In this document: positions 33,781 through 48,894 of the stretch, one piece after another | Numbering within the stretch: the stretch's first letter is position 1 | Layout: the number at the start of each line of letters is the position of its first letter | Source: Glebionis coronaria | Taxonomy: Eukaryota; Streptophyta; Magnoliopsida; Asterales; Asteraceae | Direction: 5' to 3' | DNA length: 64,000 bases | Assembly (NCBI GenBank): GCA_025667525.1 | Contig: CM046875.1 | Location: forward strand, 291,505,147 to 291,569,146 | Notes under the pieces: generated by a model | Databases searched by the model: none | Told to the model about the DNA's origin: nothing | Seen by the model: only the letters and a program-made list of their open reading frames with translations | Program-made: the position numbers and the translations under genes

Positions 33781-34547
33781 ACTACAAGTATAATAATACA
33801 AGAATACATGAAAATACATAATCAGAATACATGTAAAACATGATTAAATACAAGATAACATTTAAAACAATAAAACATAACAATAACATATAAAATATGT
33901 TAAGAACACACAGAACCAGTAACACACTCAGTAATCAGACAACTCATACATGTCCCTTATTTATGTAGCACTAGTAAAGTTAGAGTAGGACTTTTCATCC
34001 GTTCATCTTTCATCGTTCACTGGACATAAGGTACGGATATTCCATCATTCAGTATGGACACTCTCTTCTTTATTAGGATCCCCGTTTGTAGCCAACTGTT
34101 TTCACTAAGTATGTGTTTTATATTTGTATTGCTTATGTTTAGGTTTAAATGCCTAAGCCATATACATGCATAGTGTTGCCATCGGCAGAAAAAGAGAAAG
34201 AGGAGAAGAAAATGCTTTTTAGTCTTTGATGAATTCGGGTTTGTGTTCGTGTTTTCACCCTTAATTCATACGTATTCGGTAATCAACAATCTTACCTTTT
34301 CGTTTATTATTTTCTTAAATCATGAATTAATTAGACAAAAGAAATGATCAAATGTTATAGTAATTTAAACAAGGTTTGATTCGGTTTTTGTTTGGGTTTG
34401 GCACGGAAACTGAGAACCCTGTCCAAGGGGGTGCTCTCGATGGGAGTTTAAGCCAAATAGCCACCGGCCATAGTGACTCGCTGACTGGGTTTCTTTGTTA
34501 TCTGCAAGGCAGTAGGCCCAGTGGGGTGTTTGCGTTATCATTGGTAA

Positions 34548-34569
34548 CCGAGACCACCATTGGTCTCGG
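34548..34569. repeat. GC-rich hairpin in copy 2 (first)
   Basis: CCGAGACCA and TGGTCTCGG form a perfect 9-bp stem with a CCAT loop. Confidence 0.75.
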
Positions 34570-34681
34570 TGGGAAGGTTGTTTGGCCAGTGGGAAGCAAC
34601 GACTTGGCAGTAGGAAAACCACACGGTCAGTGGTAGACCCGACTGGTCTCTAGCTAGGGAGGTGTTGGTTTGATTGTGCAA

Positions 34682-34701
34682 CCGAGACCTCACGGTCTCG
34701 G
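34682..34701. repeat. GC-rich hairpin in copy 2 (second)
   Basis: CCGAGACC and GGTCTCGG form a perfect 8-bp stem with a TCAC loop, repeating the arm of the hairpin at 34548. Confidence 0.75.
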
Positions 34702-34956
34702 TGGGCTACGTTCGAGACTCGGCTAAGCCAAGAGTCACTAAAGGGGTGTTTTGGGATTATTTTGACTAAGTTAAATATGGGGAATATATAATTTATAATT
34801 ATTGATTATATTATTTAACATGGCCTAATTAAATTAGTTATAACTTTTAATTTAGTTATTCAATTATCAAGTTATGGTAAAGTTTTATTAAAATAAAACC
34901 AAGCTTTATTATTATTTAATAATCATTTAAAATCATGTTATATTATTAATTAATTA

Positions 34957-35209
34957 TCCCTCCGTCCCTAAATAAATGTCCACATTAGATTTTCGAAATT
35001 AATAATTTTTAACTTTGACCTTAAATTATTTTGCATTTGTTATATAATACTTAATGCAAATTATATGAATAGATTGAATTTTAAGTGTATTATTATTAGC
35101 ATAATTTTCATCAAATATTATATAGCATAATCAAAATAACTTAAGGTCAAAGTTATAAAGAAATGACTCCGAAAGTCAAAAGTGCACAGTTATTTACGGA
35201 CTAAGGGAG
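34957..35209. mobile_element. Stowaway-like MITE (Tc1/mariner type)
   Basis: About 253 bp flanked by TA. The left end TCCCTCCGTCCCTAAATAAA is matched imperfectly in inverted orientation at the right end (TTATTTACGGACTAAGGGAG). CTCCCTCCGTCCC-type ends and a TA target site are typical of plant Stowaway elements. It is non-coding. Its absence from copy 1 dates it after the ~1.6-kb duplication. Confidence 0.85.
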
Positions 35210-35324
35210 TAAGCTAAAGTATTTTTTTAAAAATAAACTTTACTATATTAACCTTTAATAAATCATGACTTATAAATATGTTAATTAAGCCTTAACTTAT
35301 ATTATATGCTTATAAAACCAGGTT

Positions 35325-35470
35325 CTTTCTATTTATGAAACTTACTATTTTTGGAAACTTACTATTTATGGAAACTTACTACTTTTGGAAACTTACTATT
35401 TATGGAAACTTTCTATTTTTGGAAATTTACTATATTTAGAAATCCCATTGCTATTTTTGGAAAGTTACTA
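35325..35470. repeat. Short tandem array of CTATTTTTGGAAACTTA (copy 2)
   Basis: About eight imperfect units alternating 'tatttatgg' and 'tatttttgg'. Counterpart of 33600-33780. Confidence 0.8.
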
Positions 35471-36240
35471 TTTATAGGACTATCATGTATAATAACACAT
35501 GAAACATGAAATTCATTAATCAATAACTCATGAAACATATAAGATTAGAAAAGACATAATAAGATATGAACAAATAAAACAAGTCAAGAACAAGTAAATT
35601 AAACTAAGAACCAGTAATTTATACATGAACAAACAAATCATGCACGTCCTTTATTATGTAGCACTCGTGAAGTCGGAGTAGTTTTTCCGCCTTTCATCTT
35701 TCATCATTTAATGAACATAAGGTACGGATATTCTGTCCTTTAGTAAGGACATCTCTTTATATGGATGATTATGATTCCTCGTTTGCTGCCATCTGTTTTC
35801 CCCAATTTTCATTTCATATAAACTTTTATTGTTTGCCATGCTATCATTTTAATTTGCTTGAGCTGTATACAGGCATGTCCATGACCACCTAGTTATGGAG
35901 GTACCATGACCATGACACTTGAGGCATCGGTGTCATGACGCTTCCGCGACGAGAGTAATTTCTCGCGGCATCACTTTAGTTTACATGGGACATTATTATT
36001 ATTATTGGGGCGTATGGATGCATCCTATATCATGTTTTGCAGGTTTACAATGTGACAGTCCGTCAATTTATGATCAATATTTTATTCTCAAGTATTATTT
36101 AAAAACATTATTTTAATGTTATATTATGAACTCACTCATTTTTGGGAAGAAATTTGAGTTTACATCTTGAAGTAGCATCGACTACGTCTAAACCGGAGGA
36201 CTTTACGTTACGTGCTTACGTTTACATATACCGTTTTTGG

Positions 36241-39200
36241 TGACAGTCCGACATTTCAGGAAATAAATTTATCCGTGAATATTATTTTGGAATTTTAAAT
36301 TTGTGTTGGTTCACAAACTCACAAATTTACGAGAAGAGATTAGGACTTACGTGCATAATTTAACGCCCTTTACGACTAAATCGGAAACCCTAGGATTACG
36401 TATTTACTTTTTTGAACTCCGTCTTTGATGAGACAATTTTTATTAGATTCGTTTTGTGCCGTTGATTCATAATTTATAAAAACGTTTTTCGTAAAACGAC
36501 CCGAGGGCACGCAAATCGTGGAAACTAGAATCGAGGAGTACCCGTAAATTAATGGGGATGGGACAAGTTTACACTTGCCCACCCCCATGCATGTGATGGC
36601 CAAAGCTTAACCAACACACCAAAATGTGTCAAGTATACACACACACTAAGGACACTTGTCCTTAGTGCATGCACAAACCTCTAAACTAACAAAACTAGCC
36701 AAGTTAAACCATCTTCTCTCATTTCATACATGCAAACCACACACAAACTCTCTTGGCTCCCTATGAACGTCCCATATCCTCCAAAAACACCCTATTAGAT
36801 CAAAAATTCAACCATAAAGCATATGTATAATTTACATATGATGAAAACCCATTGAAGTTATGAAGATTGGAGATGATTTTAACAACTAAAAAGGAGTTTA
36901 TATGGAGATCAAGGGCTGATTTTTGGAGGAGTCTACAAATACTTGGTGATCCTAGAGGTGTTGTTGATATCTCATAAGATTGGTTACCCAAAACCAAGTC
37001 TTGTTCATCTAAAACCTCATCTTTTCATCACTTTGGTGGTATAGTGATTGTTTCTTCCTATCCTCTTGTTATTTTGAATATGTAATCTTGTATTTTCTTT
37101 ATTTATGTATATGTATATGATGATGAATGATGATCAAAATATTATGTGGGAATTTGGTGTTGATAGATTTGATTAAAAAGATTAAAATCTACTTGAAAGG
37201 ATGTTAAAATCATGGCTAAATATGTAGGCTGTATAAAATAGTAAAGAGCTAGATGATAACTTGTTAAAATGACTTGGTAAAATTAATATACAGTAAGGTA
37301 TGTTTCTTGTACATATGTGAGAATTAGCCACTCAATGTAATCCTAAAAATGAGTGAGATATGATCAAAACAATATTGGAGAACAAATCTGCATAGACTGT
37401 TTTGGACGAATTTATTAAAATACTTAGAGGCTGATTCATCAGTAGCTATAAAGAGCTAAATGAAGCAAATATCAAGTAGTTTCTTCTATAAAAATTTGGG
37501 GTTCTATCTCCTTATATAACTCTAGATATGGATGTTTTAGTGGACTTAATATTTAGGATCAGATTTTTTAAAATAAAAAGTATATAATATAAGCACTCAA
37601 ATTATGTACTTATAAAATATACATATATAAAAACCCAATAGTTACTAATAATAATTATAAATGAGAGTTATATATTATGATATTAAAATGAGACATTTTA
37701 TATAATTTACAAGTATAAATGTTTTCCAAATTATAAAAACAATATACATAAGTTTTACGTCTTTTCGGCTAAAACCGAAAGATTAACGTTTTTGTCAAAT
37801 AAAACATAGACGGTCGGAACCGTCTAATGTAAACTTTTTATAACTCATATAATGATGTTTAAGTAAATTTGACAAGTAAAAATCGATAAACCGCGAGCTT
37901 TATAACTTATGGACACTAACGGGCCAAAGTAGCCTTATTGGACTATTGACCCAACAAGTTGGGCTAAACACTAATGGACTTACTCATTGGGCTTAACCCA
38001 CTTGGGCCCAACATATGAGTAAAGGCCTGATATTAAAAGTATAAATGGACTAATATAAAGAGTTGAACTCTTAATGGGCTTTTAATGGGCTTATTGGGCC
38101 TCAATATGGAATTGGATTGAAACTAGTGTAACTAGTCAAAAATTTGACTAACACATAACACTATAATGTTTATGAAGAGATAAAATCCCACTTGATCATC
38201 ATCATACTTATAATATCATCATATATGCATAGCCATTTTTTATAAAGTCATTGGGCAAGAGTCTAAGACCGATTATCATTTGTCTAGGTTTCCGTGATTG
38301 AAGCACGTACCGTAGATCCAAATCGTTGATAACCTCCTTTCCCAATCAATGTGAGTTCATAGCCTCTCACTCTTTTAAATGTTTTATGAAATATTTTATA
38401 AACCCGCGAGGGATATAACATGTTAGTTTTAATAAAATAGGACACCAGTTGTCCCGATTTTTTGCTTATTTATATGGACCCGAATGATTAAATGACCGAT
38501 GAATGATTATATGACCCGATGAATGAAATGAAATGGATTATTATTAGTTAGGTTATGTCACTAAAAGTCCCATTAGCATGAATTGTGAACTACCGGGATT
38601 TGGTAGACGCTTATGCATATAATAGTACTATTTGGGGAAGATCACCACAGTTCGCGCCTTGACGGTTGATCCCCGTTGTGCCACATTGATTGGTAATCGA
38701 ATATATGTATGAGAAGATTTATATAAGCGTGATTATTGTGACGACACGCTGTTTTAGATGGGCAAATGAGTTTCAGGTTAGCTACCCGTTGTTTGTTATA
38801 GTAAGGTAGCAATGTCATGCGGCTTATAATAATCCAAAAACGAAAATACTGCTTTATGCATTGAATTACAATATATTGCCTGACTAGCAATACAGGGTCT
38901 TATTATTGATATATGTTCATGTTTTGGTTTTACATAACCATTTTCATATAACATATTTTTTTTAACTCTATACAACGTTATAAAACGTATTGTATGATGT
39001 TTTTACGACATTGGTTTATACAATGGTTTTGAAGGCAAAAGCCTATATTATGATTTATAACAAAGATTTGTAAATGTTTTTTGCTTATTTTATGGCATAC
39101 GACAAAGAATTGTACAAAATGATTTTCGGTAATAATTTTATACCGATGATATATTAATGGATTTCATAAAACTCTATGAATTCACTCCGTGTTTTCGCTG

Positions 39201-39488
39201 ACCTTTTCTTTTAACATGTTTTATCTCAGGTACTTATAAGTAATTCTCGAGAAGACGACAAGAATTTATGGCCCGCACTTAAATAACAATTTCCATTAAA
39301 ATGCTTTGTAAAACTTGTATGAAATACTATGAATTGGGACCTATGTAAATTTGAAATTTATGAATGGAAAATGCTTTATTATTAAACGACGCGATTTTTA
39401 AGCGTTTCTATGATTTGAGTAATGTGCTATCCCGTAACACCAACGACTCTTCTGCTGAACTAAAGTATGAATATTTGGGGGTGTTACA
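36241..39488 (+). repeat. LTR of a plus-strand Gypsy-like element
   Basis: The end is clear: GGGGGTGTTACA at 39477-39488 directly followed by a primer site. The start is tentative, at TGACAGTCCGAC (36241); a similar TGTGACAGTCCG at 36051 is an alternative. Internal blocks such as 'cccgcgaggga' and the GGTTTGGTAGACGC-type segment resemble, in opposite orientation, the LTRs of the Tekay-like element, so it belongs to a related lineage. No ORF is supported. Confidence 0.5.
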
Positions 39489-39489
39489 G

Positions 39490-39504
39490 TTTGCTATCAG
39501 AGCT
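39490..39504 (+). other. Primer-binding site of the plus-strand element (unit 1)
   Basis: The sequence TTTGCTATCAGAGCT follows the LTR by 1 nt. The duplicate in unit 2 reads TTTGGTATCAGAGCT, the canonical initiator Met-tRNA form, so unit 1 carries a G-to-C change in the site. Confidence 0.75.
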
Positions 39505-41896
<2,392 letters not shown>

Positions 41897-44681
41897 TCTA
41901 ACACCCCACCAAATGCTATGCGCAGCGGAACTACAACATTTGGGTGCTAGGCAGTTATCATTGCACACAAGATATATCGAACGACTCCAAAGAGACGTCA
42001 AATTCAAACTTAAATTAAAAATTGTTGAAAAGTTACATGTCTACTGTTTTCCAACCCCAAATGATACAACAGAGTTTTGCGTTTTCGGTCCCCATGAATC
42101 TCAACCCCAAAAGTTACAGTTTTCACAACAACATGACATCAAAGTTAAAAATGTTTAAGAAATACTGGGCGGAAAAACAAGTAGACTCCAAGCTCCACAC
42201 ACAACATCCATCCAATGCACGCTCCATGCTACACTTCAGCGGTTACCTGAATAACATGCTAAATTTGGTCAACGAAAACGTTGAGTGGAATTCATAGGTT
42301 TTACAATTCATTTTGAACATATGTGAAATAAAAACCATTCACGATCATTCATAGACTTGTCGATCAAACAATCTATATTCAAGATACTGACAATTGTGTT
42401 TAAGCTCATGACACTAAACCGTTAACTCAATCACCCGCGTAATAATTACCGGCGTGATTCAGATGAAACCAGTGCCCCTACTAAGGCATCAGTTGCAATT
42501 ATACCTTATCTCTTATTACAAATTATCCGTCCGCAGGGGGTATCAACGTACTAGCCCTCGTCTCGGATAGGGTAGTCAACCCCATAGTACTATCACTTTG
42601 TATAAGCGGCTATTTTTAATCCACGCTAGGACTAAACAATAGTTAATAGTTCATAAATTTAGGGCCTTTTGCAACTAGGTACTCAACACAATTTCAAAGG
42701 CAACATTCGGGTCCAACAATCATTCATGACATATGTTCATTTTGAAAACTAGCATACATTTCCCTCGCGGGTAAAACAGTTTGAAATAATAATAAGCGAG
42801 GCTATAAATTCACACCTTATATAACAAGTAGTCGATAGTTCGAGTGACGGTCACTGACGACGATACGGATGCCCGGGTAAATCAACACGTGTCAAACCAA
42901 ATAACGCGTAATGAGTAATCTCATTTAAAAGAACTTATGGTACTGTATAAGATACATACATATTAGTCACTTGTGACAATTACAACTCACGCCAAAACAA
43001 AACGACAAGTGTTACTCGTTTTATACCATTTGTCCTTATTATTAACGTTATTCATTTTTTACTCATTTTCGCCGATACTTACCAAAAGTACGGACTGTTT
43101 TACTATACTTAACCCTTTTTATAAAATTTGAGAAAATTCTCAAAAATACTTTAAGACCTGTATAAAACACATATTTAATCCCAACAAAAGTTTTCACTTA
43201 TACGACCCGTTACTCAACACTTTTCCAAAACTACGTTTTTCGGACTGAAATTGTACTTTGACCAAGTCGGACTCATTTGACCCGTTTAAAATACTCCATT
43301 GACCCATTTGACACCTAAGTCTTATAATAGACTCAAATGTGCAGGTTTGAGACCAAAAATAAACCCTTGACCATTTACCAAACTAAACCTATAGTCCCCG
43401 GGATTTGACCTAAAACCAAGCATAATTTCGGATTGTGACGGTTTTCATCTCCCGGTACACGAATTTCAAAACGTCGTAACTTTTGACTCGTTAGGAGTCG
43501 TAAGCTCTATATTATACCAAATCGAAGCTAAGAAGATGCTCTACAACTCTATCCTAATCACAAGACCTGTTTACAAAATAATTTTTACGAAAACACCTTA
43601 AACTTTCTGCCTAAAATTACCTATACCAAAATCATACTAACGCTCGTTTTCAAACCCATTTACCAACATTAGACATCATCCTAAGTACTCCTAATCATAA
43701 CCAAACATCATTTTCAGTCCTAATCCCCTATTGATCAACATCCTCATAAAACCCAAATCATAAATAACATACATGCAAGTGATTATACCCATCTAAAAAC
43801 ATGTAAACATAAGATTAAACACAAAATCAAACATCAAAACATTGATCACCATGATCCCCAAACACCCCCCTTTGAGCCGTGGGGTTTGGGTGATCAAAAC
43901 CCATCAACCAAATTGATTTTGGTTGATTTGTTTGGTGTTCTAGCATCATTCTAGCATGAATTAAACATGCAAATGCCCAATTAACCTCCAAATAGACTTT
44001 TGAAAAATCTTTAATTTTTGGAAGAATTTTTGTTAATGCATGTTTGAAATAACCATGGATTAACACTTACTAAAGGATTTTAGAAGGTGGTCTTTGATTG
44101 GAATTAATCAAAACCCAAAAAAATTGAAGTGGTGGTGGTGGTGTGTTTGGCCGTCGGCCTAGAGAGAGCAAAGGGTGGGTTTGATCTTTTTTTTCTTGAA
44201 ATGTTATGTGTGTGACTGTTTGTTCCCCTTTTATGAAATGGGAGGGACCAAATGTGCAATATAAGCTTTCTTTTGGCCTTAAGTAAAAACGACTCTAAAA
44301 CTTTACGGGATTGACTCACTAGTCATTTTAGAAAATTTTACGGGAGTCAGGAATCATCCCAAACACTCCAAAATACTTTTAGGACACTTTAAATGTACCC
44401 GGAAAGCAATAAAACTCACCCGACTCCACTTAACACGAACCGTAAGTAAAATTCTCGAAAAATTACAATATCGATAAAACGACAATAATTATAGAAATTT
44501 GGGCATCCATCGGGATCGTATTCGTCATCGTCCTTCTTAAATCGTCAATCGTCAAAATTATAACCTCGAACATCGGTTTCAACCAACATACTAAAATATA
44601 TAGAAATTAAAATTTATTAAAAATTTCATAAATAAGCGTAATTTAGGGTAATATTAGTGACCTCGATTCTAGGGTATCACA
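41897..44681 (-). repeat. Gypsy 3' LTR, unit 1
   Basis: On the minus strand it begins TGTGATACCC (44681) and ends GTGTTAGA (41897), 2785 bp. Its counterparts are 52627-55409 and 61717-64000. A TATA-like CATAAAAGG is on the minus strand near 44230. The preceding tatta (41892-41896) is a candidate target duplication whose partner lies beyond the window. Confidence 0.88.
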
Positions 44682-44694
44682 TCCACCCCTCCTT
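44682..44694 (-). other. Polypurine tract of the Gypsy element, unit 1
   Basis: Minus-strand AAGGAGGGGTGGA lies directly before the 3' LTR. Confidence 0.8.
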
Positions 44695-44732
44695 AAAGAG
44701 AGCGACGTCCCGGCGCTCGCCTCTTCTTATAC

Positions 44733-47700
44733 TCACATTTCGTGCCGCTGGAAAAGATAAGGATACCTTTCCTTGAAAAAGTCCTCACGTTCCCAAGTGT
44801 ATTCCGGTCCACGCCTAGAATTCCATCGAACCTTCACAATGGGAATTCTACTACGCTTCAGCCTCTTGACTTCTCGCTCCATAATTTCCACGGGTTCTTC
44901 CACAAAAATGCATTTTGTCGTCCAGTTGAATCTCGTCCAAAGGAATCACCGATTCCTTATCCGCCAAACTCTTCTTCAAGTTCGATACGTGAAACGTGTC
45001 GTGAATAGCACTAAGCTCGCTCAGCAACTCTAACTTATACGCTACTGGTCCAATTCGTTTAACAATCTTAAATGGTCCAATGTACCTCGGACTCAACTTT
45101 CCTTTCTTCCCAAAACGAATTACACCCTTCCACGGCGATACCTTAAGCATAACCATATCTCCGACTTCAAATTCCAACGGTTTTCATCTGTTATCGGCAT
45201 AACTCTTCTGTCGGCTTCTCGCAGCAAGTAGGAAGTTCTTGATTTGCACAATCTTCTCGGTCGTCTCTAAAACCATTTCGGGTCCAGTCAATTGACTTTC
45301 TCCTACTTCACTCCAACACACAGGCGACCTACACTTCCTTCCATACAACGCTTCGAACGGTGCAGCCTTGATGCTCGCATGGTAACTATTATTATACGAA
45401 AACTCCACTAAAGGCAAGTGGCGTTCCCAACATCCTCCAAAATCAATCACGCATGCTCGGAGCATGTCCTCCATCGTCTGAATAGTGCGTTCACTCTGGC
45501 CGTCAGTCTCCGGGTGATAAGCCGTACTTAAATTCAATTCAGTGCCCATCGCACGTTGAAGCGATTTCCAAAATTCAGAAGTAAATCTACTATCGCGATC
45601 CGAAATGATCGATAACGGTACTCCATGTCTGCAAACGATCTACTTCACGTACATACTGGCCAGCTTTTCCATACTGTCCGTCTTCTTTATAGGTAAGAAA
45701 TGAGCAGATTTCGTCAATCTATCCACTATTACCCAAATCATATCACATCCACTAGGAGTTCTGGGTAAACCCGTCACGAAATCCATAGCGATTCTCTCCC
45801 ATTTCCATTCTGGGATCTCTGGTTGTACCAATAACCCAGACGGCTTCTTATGTTCTGCTTTAACCTTCGCGCAAGTCAAACACTTACTAACATAACAAGC
45901 AATATCCGCCTTCATATTCGGCCACTAATAAACTTTCTTCAGATCATGATACATTTTATCCGATCCAGGATGTATCGAGTACTTCGACTTATGAGACTCG
46001 TTCATAACCAAATCTCGTACTCTAGGATTTCCTTCCTCGGATGGACACAACGGTAACCAAATCCGATTCTCGAAATATCTCAGTCCGTCTGACCTAATCA
46101 CAAAAAGAGGTTTCAACATTCTTCCCAAGTTCTCAGCATCAACATTCTCTTTCATTAATCCCCTCTCTTGAGCCTTTAGTATAGTTTCGGTTAAGTCAAC
46201 ACTCTCAGTCATCACCAATGCTCTGACTCTCAAAGGTTTCTCTCGATCCTTCCTACTAAGTGCATCCGCTACAACATTCGCCTTGCCAGGATGGTAGCGA
46301 ATTTCATAGTCATAGTCACTCAGTAATTCTACCCATCGTCTCTGTCGCATGTTCAACTCCTTTTGATCTAAAATGTGCTGCAAACTCTTGTGGTCAGTGA
46401 ATACAATACACTTCGTCCCATACAAATAATGTCTCCACAATTTCAACGCAAAGACTACAGCTCCTAATTCCAAATCGTGCGTCGTGTAGTTCTCCTCATT
46501 CTTCCTCAGTTGTCTCGACGCGTAAGCTATCACCTTCTCGCGTTGCATCAACACAGCTCCATAACCCTTACGAGATGCATCACAATACACTACAAAGTCT
46601 TCGGTTCCTTCAGGTAACGACAATATCGGCGCGGAACATAACTTGTCCTTGAGCGTTTTGAAAGCGAATTCTTCCTCATCTCCCCATTCATACACTCTAT
46701 TCTTTTCGGTAAGCTTTGTCAATGGCTTCGCAATCAACGAAAATCCTTTAATGAATCTCCGATAATACCCAGCTAAACCAAGGAATTGTCGAACTTCAGT
46801 CGGCGTTGTCGGTGCCGACCATTCCCTGATCGCTTCGACCTTGGCAGGATCCACGTGAACTCCTTTGCTATCAATTACGTGACCAAGGAACTGCACAGAA
46901 TCTAACCAAAACTCACACTTCGAGAACTTCGCATACAACTTCTCTCTCTTCAGCAGATCCAATATCTTTCTCAGGTGCTTCTCGTGCTCCTCCTTACTCT
47001 TAGAGTAAATAAGAATATCATCAATAAAAACAATGACAAACTTATCTAGATACGGTTTGCATACACGATTCATAAGGTCCATGAATACAACAGGCGCGTT
47101 TGTCAACCCAAACGGCATCACTCGAAATTCGAAGTGTCCATACCGCGTACGAAAGGCAGTTACAGGAATATCCTCCTCTCTTACACGCAGTTGATGATAC
47201 CCTGATCTCAAGTCGATCTTTGAGTATACACAGGAACCTTGCAGTTGATCAAACAAATCGTCAATCCTCGGCAATGGATACCAATTCTTAACCGTCAGCT
47301 TGTTGAGTTCTCTATAGTCAATACACATCCGAAATGAACCATCTTTCTTCTTCACAAACAACACTGGCGCTCCCCATGGTGATGAGCTCGGCCTAATAAA
47401 TCCCTTATCCATCAACTCCTTCAGTTGACCCGGTAACTCCTTTAACTTGGATGGTGCTAATCGATAGGGTGCACGCGGAACCGGCGCAGCTCCCGGCACG
47501 AAATCGATTCGAAACTCGACCTCACGGGTAGGTGGTAAACCCGGCAACTCGTCTGGAAAAACTTCTGAATAGTCGCAGATTACAGGTACCTCTTCAATCC
47601 TCGCCTCTAAATCACCATCACTCGAAACTTGTGCCAAAAATACATCGCATCCATTTTCTACATACTTCATCATTTTCAAACAAGAAATCACTTTCAAACG

Positions 47701-48894
47701 AGAAGTGCATTCGTCTCCCTTCACAGTCAAGACTTTATTCCTCAACGGGATCTGAACTAATCTCTCACCACAGACGATCACAGCACTGTGCGCCATCAGC
47801 CAATCCATTCCCACGATCACATCAAACGATCCTAGCTCTATAGGCATCAAGTCGATTTCAAAAGCGTAATTTCCTAACTTCAAGGTACACCCTTTCAGTA
47901 TAGAATTCGTACTAACGATCTTCCCATCGGCTAACTCCACGTTATAACTAGTCGCTAACAATACCGGTTTTCTATCGATATGACGACTAAATTTAACATC
48001 TACGAAACTCTTGTCGGAACCAGAATCAAACAAAATACTAGCATAACAAGCGTCTAGCAAAAACGTACTGGTAACCACGTTAGGACCCTGTGGTTTATCA
48101 GCCGTCCCTACTTGATACACGGCACCAGCATTGTTACCTCCTTGCTTGTTTCCTGCCTTCGGGCAATTTCCTTGCTTATGGCCTCTTTCTCCACATCCAA
48201 AACAACCCATCACTCTCGTAGCATTCGCCCCAGTGGCTACCCCCTTTGTTCGGCAATGAGACATCCTGTGACCCGCTTTTCCACATTTGCCGCACGCAGG
48301 CGGGCAACTCCCTACATGGTACAAGTTGCATCGACCACAGTGGGGATTCACCTTCGCTCCTCTGGGGTTTATCACAGCTCTCATCCCTTCATTCCTTCGC
48401 TGGTTGAACTGCTGATTGCGGTTCTGACCATTGTTGTTTCGGTTTCCACCTCGGCTTTGACCCTGGGATTGATTGCTCTGCGCCGCCTCCCACTTCCTCT
48501 TATTTCCTCCAGCAATGAAGTTCTTCTTGTCTTGGAGTTTGACATCCATCAACGCGTGAGCCATCTGGACCGCTTCATCAAACGACCCAGGTTTAGACGA
48601 AGTCGTCTCACCCTTGATATTACTGGATAGACCTTTGATGTAGTGTTTCATCTTCTTGTTATCATCGGCAAAGGTGTCTGGACACAAAAGGCTTAGTTCA
48701 TTAAACCTCCTGGTGTAAGTAGTGATATCATTGTTTTTCAAAGTCAGGTGCCTCAACTCATCTTCCAATTGACCTAACTCCTCTTCAGGACAGAACTTCT
48801 TGGTCAAAAGAGCTTTAGTAGCAGTCCATGTTCTTGCATTCGCTACTGCTAACCCAACAGTGGCTACTTGGGTGTTCCACCAACTCAATGCGTC
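44733..48894 (-). pseudogene. gag-pol: Gypsy gag-pol, unit 1 copy, truncated at gag
   Basis: Order from the N-terminus: end of the Gag capsid domain ([11 protein letters not shown]), zinc knuckles ([14 protein letters not shown] and [14 protein letters not shown]), protease ([12 protein letters not shown], about 48025), RT ([30 protein letters not shown] about 47030), RNase H ([15 protein letters not shown] about 46590) and integrase (H-H-C-C finger with SKCLTCAKV, then [34 protein letters not shown]). It ends in a chromodomain-like segment, which makes it a Tekay-like chromovirus. One frame is open for 1008 codons (45925-48951), including a chimeric start from the duplication junction. Disabling changes: stops near 45925, 45643 and 45187 and an extra A near 44907. 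The 5' 0.2 kb of gag is missing because of the duplication. Confidence 0.9.

Larger units (their letters stand above)
32791..34370. repeat. Divergent direct repeat, copy 1 (~1.6 kb)
   Basis: Shares ordered blocks with 34371-36100: a GC-rich start after 'tttttgtttgggtt(c/t)gg', an AT-rich middle, an array of CTATTTTTGGAAACTTA-type words (33600-33780), then a conserved end with ATGTAGCACT, 'ggacataaggtacggata' and CGTTTG. It could be an old LTR pair or a tandem duplication. No terminal TG/CA, primer site or coding interior was found. Confidence 0.6.
34371..36100. repeat. Divergent direct repeat, copy 2 (~1.7 kb)
   Basis: Partner of 32791-34370, lengthened by a Stowaway-like MITE (34957-35209). 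The GC-rich head (34380-34760) carries two hairpins. The tail ends near a CCGCGA/TCGCGG hairpin around 35943-35970. Confidence 0.6.

Noticed and set aside
43827..44066. 79-codon ORF present three times (also 54553-54792 and 63624-63863)
   Set aside because: It lies inside the three Gypsy LTRs. Its repetition follows from LTR identity and duplication, not coding constraint.
48112..48630. 172-codon plus-strand ORF (and copy at 58838-59356)
   Set aside because: Antisense shadow of the Gypsy gag zinc-knuckle region, which has clear coding motifs on the minus strand.
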